A DNA stretch of 37,306 nt from Gordonia desulfuricans NBRC 100010 (GTDB taxonomy: Bacteria > Actinomycetota > Actinomycetes > Mycobacteriales > Mycobacteriaceae). Both the position numbers and the translations under genes were made by a program. This document shows positions 33,749-37,306 of the stretch, one piece after another. The notes under the pieces were generated by a model. It saw only the letters and a list, made by a program, of their open reading frames with translations. It was not told the origin of the DNA and did not search any database. The stretch's first letter is position 1; each line of letters opens with the position of its first letter. The stretch covers positions 1 through 37,306 of the forward strand of contig NZ_BCNF01000092.1 in the NCBI RefSeq assembly GCF_001485495.1. The letters are read 5' to 3'.

Positions 33749-33922
33749 ATGGCTGTACCGAAGCGCCGGATGTCGCGGGCGAACACCCGCAGCCGTCGTT
33801 CGCAGTGGAAGGCGGACAACCCGGCATTGCAGGAGGTGAAGGTCAACGGCGTTGCGCAGCGCATCCCGCGTCGCCTCGTCAAGGCCGTCCAGGCCGGCGT
33901 CATCGATCTCGATCGTCGCTGA
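33749..33922 (+). CDS. rpmF: 50S ribosomal protein L32, zinc-independent form
   Basis: 57 residues, starting with the family hallmark [17 protein letters not shown]. It is a structural protein of the large ribosomal subunit. The ribbon Cys residues found in zinc-binding L32 proteins are absent (there is no Cys in the protein), so this is the C-minus form, which in mycobacteria is either the general copy or is used under zinc shortage. The open frame extends upstream to 33644, but GAGAAGGG lies 6 bp before the ATG at 33749 and L32 proteins begin with MAVPK. A strong hairpin follows the gene. Confidence 0.96.
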   Translation: MAVPKRRMSRANTRSRRSQWKADNPALQEVKVNGVAQRIPRRLVKAVQAGVIDLDRR

Positions 33923-33961
33923 CCCGACCGACCGGTCCACGACCGGTTCGCGAACTCACGC

Positions 33962-33991
33962 CGAACGCCCCGGAATCATCCGGGGCGTTCG
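33962..33991 (+). terminator. Terminator hairpin after rpmF
   Basis: A perfect 12-bp stem (CGAACGCCCCGG, 33962-33973, with its reverse complement at 33980-33991) and a 6-nt loop AATCAT, 40 bases after the stop. No U-run follows. Confidence 0.7.
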
Positions 33992-34038
33992 TCGTGTCCG
34001 GGGCAGGTCCGCGCACCCTCGTCTGACACGATGAGTGG

Positions 34039-34674
34039 GTGCTGCTGCAGGTTCTCAACACCGCCGGTATCGCGGTGTTCGCGGCGTCGGGCGCCGTCCT
34101 CGGTGTTCGCAAGGATTTCGACCTGTGGGGCATCCTCACCGTCGGTGTGCTGACCGGTGTCGGCGGCGGCATCCTGCGGGATGTGCTGCTGGGCATCACA
34201 CCACCGGCGTCGATCGACAACTGGACCCCGATCTGCACCGCCGCCATCTCGAGTCTTGTGGTGTTCTTCTTCCATCCGGCGTTCAGTGAGCTCCGCCGGA
34301 TGATCCTCGTGCTGGACGCATTCGGCATGGGACTGTTCGCGACGACGGGTGCCGGGGTCGCACTCGATGTCGGGGCCAGTGCCTTCGCCGCGGTGCTGGT
34401 GGGCATGCTCACCGCGATCGGCGGCGGCATCCTGCGTGACGTCCTGGCCAACGAGATCCCGCTGCTGCTGCAACCGGCCGACCTGTATGCGATCCCCGCT
34501 CTGCTCGGTTCGGCACTGTTCGTGACGGGGGAGAGACTGGCACCGCAATGGCATGCGTGGTGGGTGGTCGCGGCGGTGATCCTGGCGACCGGGCTCCGGT
34601 TGCTGGGCCTGGCATTCCACTGGACGTTGCCGACAGCGCCGACGCGGACCTGGCCCCGACGCTGGACCCGGTGA
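34039..34674 (+). CDS. TRIC-type cation channel family protein (UPF0126)
   Basis: 211 residues and about seven hydrophobic segments in two similar halves. Each half carries the family glycine motif: GVGGGILRDVLLG near 45-57 and AIGGGILRDVLANEIP near 130-145. Bacterial TRIC homologues form trimeric potassium-permeable channels. The start is the GTG at 34039 with no ribosome binding site; CACGAT lies 6 nt upstream, so it may be leaderless. The ATG at 34031 is out of frame. Confidence 0.87.
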   Translation: MLLQVLNTAGIAVFAASGAVLGVRKDFDLWGILTVGVLTGVGGGILRDVLLGITPPASIDNWTPICTAAISSLVVFFFHPAFSELRRMILVLDAFGMGLFATTGAGVALDVGASAFAAVLVGMLTAIGGGILRDVLANEIPLLLQPADLYAIPALLGSALFVTGERLAPQWHAWWVVAAVILATGLRLLGLAFHWTLPTAPTRTWPRRWTR

Positions 34675-34768
34675 CCGCGGGTCTTGCGATCAGCGCGGTG
34701 AAAACCCCGGTTCACCGATACCGTGACGGCCTGATGGTCGTAACGTCGCCGGGGTGCTGGGGGAACAC

Positions 34769-37075
34769 ATGTCTCGGGGTCATCGGTCGGTCGGCAAACG
34801 TCTCGTCGTGCGCGCGACGATCCTGCTGTGCAGCCTGGCCGTGGTGGTCACCGGCGGGGTCCTCACGAGCGCGGTATCCGACGCCGCGCCGACGACGAGC
34901 GGCGTCGGACGCGGCGCGGGCAGCGTCACCCAGGCGTATCTGACCGGGGCGACGCCCGGGGCGTCGGTGGTGCTGCGGGATGCCGCCGGGACACGGGTCG
35001 GGGCCGGCCATGTGGACCGGCTCGGCTCGTTCCTGGTGCGTGAGCTCGCTCCGGGTGGCGGCTACCGCTTCGAGGTGGGTGGCCGGAGTGGCAACTCCTT
35101 CGCGGTACTCGGCGAGGCGCCGCCACCGACAGCCCAATTCGGCCAGGCCCTGCGACCCGGGATGAACTACATCCGGGTGCGTGACGGCATCACGCTGGCG
35201 GCGATGGTGCGACTGCCGGTGGGCAAGACCCTCGCCGACGGCCCGTTCCCGACGCTCGTCGAGTACTCCGGCTACCAGATCGCCGCACCCGGTGACTTCG
35301 TGCTCGGGGCGTTGGGATCACTGGCGCGGCAACCCGATCCACGCTCGCCGGCCATCAGCACCATGCTGGGTGGGATCATCGGTCCCACTGCCGGTTTCGC
35401 GACGGTGAACGTCGCGATGCGGGGCAGCGGCTGCTCCGGAGGGGCGTTCGGCCTCTTCGACCTGCCCACCACCTACGACGGCTATGACGTCGTCGAGACC
35501 GTTGCGCGCCAGCCGTGGGTGGCCCACCACAAGGTGGGCATGGTGGGGATCTCGTTCTCCGGGATCTCGCAGATCGCCGTCGCCGGGACGCGGCCGCCGA
35601 GCCTGGCGGCGATCGCCCCGATGAGCATCACCGACGATCTCTACTCCACCGGGTTCCCCGGCGGGATCTTCAACACCGGCTTCGCAAACACGTGGCTGGC
35701 CGAACGGCAACGTGACGCCGCACCCGCACCGGCCGGGGGCCAACCCTACCCGCGGGTGGCGATCGCAGACGGCGACCGGATCTGCGCCGATAACCAGCGA
35801 CTCCGGCTGCAGTCGGTCGACGCCGAGCGTCTCGTCGCCGACAACCCCACGCGCACACCGTCGGTGCACGACCACCGGTCACCGTCCTGGTGGGCGTCGC
35901 GGATCACCGTTCCGGTCTACCTCGCCGGCGCCCTGCAGGACGAGCAGACCGGTCCGCAGTGGACCGCGATCATCCCGCGACTGGCACACAATCCGAACGT
36001 GTGGGTCAAGATGATCAACGGATCGCACTTCGACTCCACCCATCCGCAGATCCTCGGACCGTGGAACGAGTTCCTCGACATCTTTGTCGCCCACCGTGTC
36101 CCGACCCCGAAACCTGCACTGACCGCGCTCGGCCCGGTGCTCTACGAGGCCACCAGTGGCACCCCGGGCCGGCCGATCGTCACCGCGCGTCATCCCGATG
36201 CGGGGTCGCTTTCCCGTGCCCGGACACTGTTCGCGCAGGACCCGCGGATCCAGGTGTTCTTCGGCAACGGCAACGGCACCGGCACCGTACCGCCCGGCAA
36301 CATGAGTGCCCCGTGGTCGGCCGGGTTCTCGTCGTGGCCACCGGCTTCGGTGGGTGACGGTCATCGCCTGGCGCTCGGGGTCGGCGGAACCCTGGGCGGC
36401 GCCGGCGGATCGGGTGAGGTCTCCTTCCGTCCCGATCCGTCGGCGCGACCGGCCGGCACGCTGGATGTGACCGGACCGTCGATGCTGCCGTGGAAGGCCC
36501 GCCCACCCTATGACTGGGCGCCGATCCCCGGGCAGGCCGGCGTCGGATTCACCAGTGCGCCACAGCAAACCGACACCACGGTGGTCGGTCCGGCGAGTCT
36601 GGACCTGCGGCTCGCGTCGTCGGCACCCGACACCGACCTACAGGCCACCGTCTCCGAGGTGCGGCCCGACGGTCGGGAGCAACTGGTCACCACCGGCTAT
36701 CTGCGGGCGTCGTTGCGGGCCACCGACGATGCCGCCACCGCGCTGCACCCCGCGCGCGATTGGCTTTCGCCGCAACCGCTTCCCTCCGGGTTCAGCACCG
36801 CACGGATCTCCCTGGAACCGATCGCCTACACCTTCCGCGCCGGATCGCGGATTCGGGTCACGGTCACCGCACCCGGTGGGGACCGCACGTCGTGGCGGTT
36901 CGACACCCCGGCCACCGGCGGCCGCATCGTCGACACCCTGGCGCTGGGCCCGGGCGGGTCGTCACTGGTGTTGCCGGTGGTGCCCGGACTTCGGGCCGGT
37001 AGCCCGTCGGCGCCCTGCGAAGGTCTGCGCGGTCAGCCGTGCCGGGTCTACACGCCGGCGTTCAACGGGGGATAG
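34769..37075 (+). CDS. Secreted CocE/NonD-family (X-Pro dipeptidyl-peptidase S15) hydrolase
   Basis: 768 residues. A signal peptide is clear: basic RGHRSVGKR, hydrophobic ATILLCSLAVVVTGGVLTSAV, then cleavage probably after SDA (about residue 38-40). The alpha/beta-hydrolase domain has the nucleophile S262 in GISFSG, a probable acidic residue in LAGALQDEQTG and the His in GSHFDSTHP. A C-terminal jelly-roll domain (about 560-768), typical of CocE/NonD proteins, follows. They cleave esters or X-Pro peptides; the substrate is unknown. The long N-terminal insert before the hydrolase (about 45-110), with PGASVVLRD, looks like a small beta domain. The ATG at 34769 follows GGGGGAAC; a GTG at 34754 is possible but has no site. 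Confidence 0.87.
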   Translation: MSRGHRSVGKRLVVRATILLCSLAVVVTGGVLTSAVSDAAPTTSGVGRGAGSVTQAYLTGATPGASVVLRDAAGTRVGAGHVDRLGSFLVRELAPGGGYRFEVGGRSGNSFAVLGEAPPPTAQFGQALRPGMNYIRVRDGITLAAMVRLPVGKTLADGPFPTLVEYSGYQIAAPGDFVLGALGSLARQPDPRSPAISTMLGGIIGPTAGFATVNVAMRGSGCSGGAFGLFDLPTTYDGYDVVETVARQPWVAHHKVGMVGISFSGISQIAVAGTRPPSLAAIAPMSITDDLYSTGFPGGIFNTGFANTWLAERQRDAAPAPAGGQPYPRVAIADGDRICADNQRLRLQSVDAERLVADNPTRTPSVHDHRSPSWWASRITVPVYLAGALQDEQTGPQWTAIIPRLAHNPNVWVKMINGSHFDSTHPQILGPWNEFLDIFVAHRVPTPKPALTALGPVLYEATSGTPGRPIVTARHPDAGSLSRARTLFAQDPRIQVFFGNGNGTGTVPPGNMSAPWSAGFSSWPPASVGDGHRLALGVGGTLGGAGGSGEVSFRPDPSARPAGTLDVTGPSMLPWKARPPYDWAPIPGQAGVGFTSAPQQTDTTVVGPASLDLRLASSAPDTDLQATVSEVRPDGREQLVTTGYLRASLRATDDAATALHPARDWLSPQPLPSGFSTARISLEPIAYTFRAGSRIRVTVTAPGGDRTSWRFDTPATGGRIVDTLALGPGGSSLVLPVVPGLRAGSPSAPCEGLRGQPCRVYTPAFNGG

Positions 37076-37134
37076 CGAACGGCCACCGTGATCGCGTCTG
37101 ATCGGTGATCGAGCGGGTGTCGTCGCTTGGGTTT

Positions 37135-37250
37135 CGTGCTGCTCGTTGGTGGTTGAGCAGGTGGCCTTCGCTTGCGCTCCCGTGCTGCTCGTTGGTGGTT
37201 GAGCAGGTCGTCCTCGCGTAGCGAGGCCGTCCGGTTGTCGAAACCTCTGT
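37135..37250 (+). repeat. Intergenic repeat, two identical 28-bp copies plus hairpin
   Basis: A 28-bp word (containing GCTCGTTGGTGGTTGAGCAG) occurs at 37135-37162 and again, identically, at 37181-37208, period 46. After the second copy come the hairpin CCTCGC-GTA-GCGAGG (37212-37226) and GTTGTCGAAACC. The combination GGTTGAGCAGG ... GTCGAAACC is like the short REP-type intergenic repeats scattered through many Gordonia and Rhodococcus genomes. The 231-bp tail of the window (37076-37306) holds no gene that I can support. Confidence 0.75.
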
Positions 37251-37306
37251 CAGCGGTGGTTGGGAGGTGATCGCTCTGAGGTGGTCGCTTTGTGTTGTCG
37301 GCCGGC

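Noticed and set aside
37076..37306. Partial gene at the right edge
   Set aside because: No frame in this stretch has codon bias or a motif; it is repeat-type intergenic DNA.

Overview
The window is high-GC, gene-dense DNA with a strong G/C third-position bias, many GTG starts and several leaderless-looking starts. The gene content points to a mycolic-acid actinobacterium (order Mycobacteriales). A Gordonia-like organism is my best guess, but no rRNA or other marker is present to prove the genus. Several blocks match Mycobacterium tuberculosis neighbourhoods known from the literature: accD1-accA1-fadE19-Rv2499c-citE-fadD35 (Rv2505c-Rv2498c), Rv0954-perM-purN-purH (Rv0954-Rv0957), and the AAA+/VWA pair Rv0958-Rv0959.

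Layout. (1) 222-881 is a small four-helix membrane protein of DUF5336 type, convergent with (2) 903-4445 (minus), a single-chain indolepyruvate:ferredoxin oxidoreductase. (3) 4446-4658 is a divergent control region with two face-away promoters and GTGAC-based dyads. (4) 4659-14676 is a seven-gene operon: the two acyl-CoA carboxylase subunits, acyl-CoA dehydrogenase, MaoC-type hydratase, CitE-type lyase, FadD35-like acyl-CoA synthetase and acetoacetyl-CoA synthetase. Together these form a plausible route from isovaleryl-CoA to acetyl-CoA and acetoacetyl-CoA, via (R)-HMG-CoA. (5) 14821-20039 holds a DUF5336 (Rv0954-like) protein, a PerM/DUF6350 membrane protein, and the purine genes purN and purH. 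(6) 20040-26730 is accessory material: a 21-bp repeat array, a TauE/SafE exporter, a taurine/sulfonate set tauC-tauA-tauB-tauD, a second inverted 21-bp array, then an ArsR-SRPBCC-DinB-like operon with two perfect operators. (7) 26791-30224 is the AAA+ ATPase/VWA pair. (8) 30255-34674 holds small membrane or envelope genes (unknown two-helix protein, DUF1707 protein, AEC transporter, DUF4190 protein), the L32 ribosomal protein gene rpmF and a TRIC channel protein. (9) 34769-37075 is a secreted CocE/NonD hydrolase, followed by an intergenic repeat that runs to the window end.

The most unusual structure is the pair of exact-period 21-bp arrays. They share a 13-nt core in opposite orientation and bracket the 4.6-kb taurine/sulfite module. 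That module sits just where M. tuberculosis has purH directly followed by the AAA+/VWA pair. The second array turns around at a perfect 16-bp-arm palindrome. Other points worth a look are the tandem TCAACC-N4-GGTTGA operators of the ArsR operon, the divergent GTGAC dyads, and a recurring TANNNT-N6/7-GTG leaderless signature. No tRNA, rRNA, CRISPR array, transposase or phage gene was seen.
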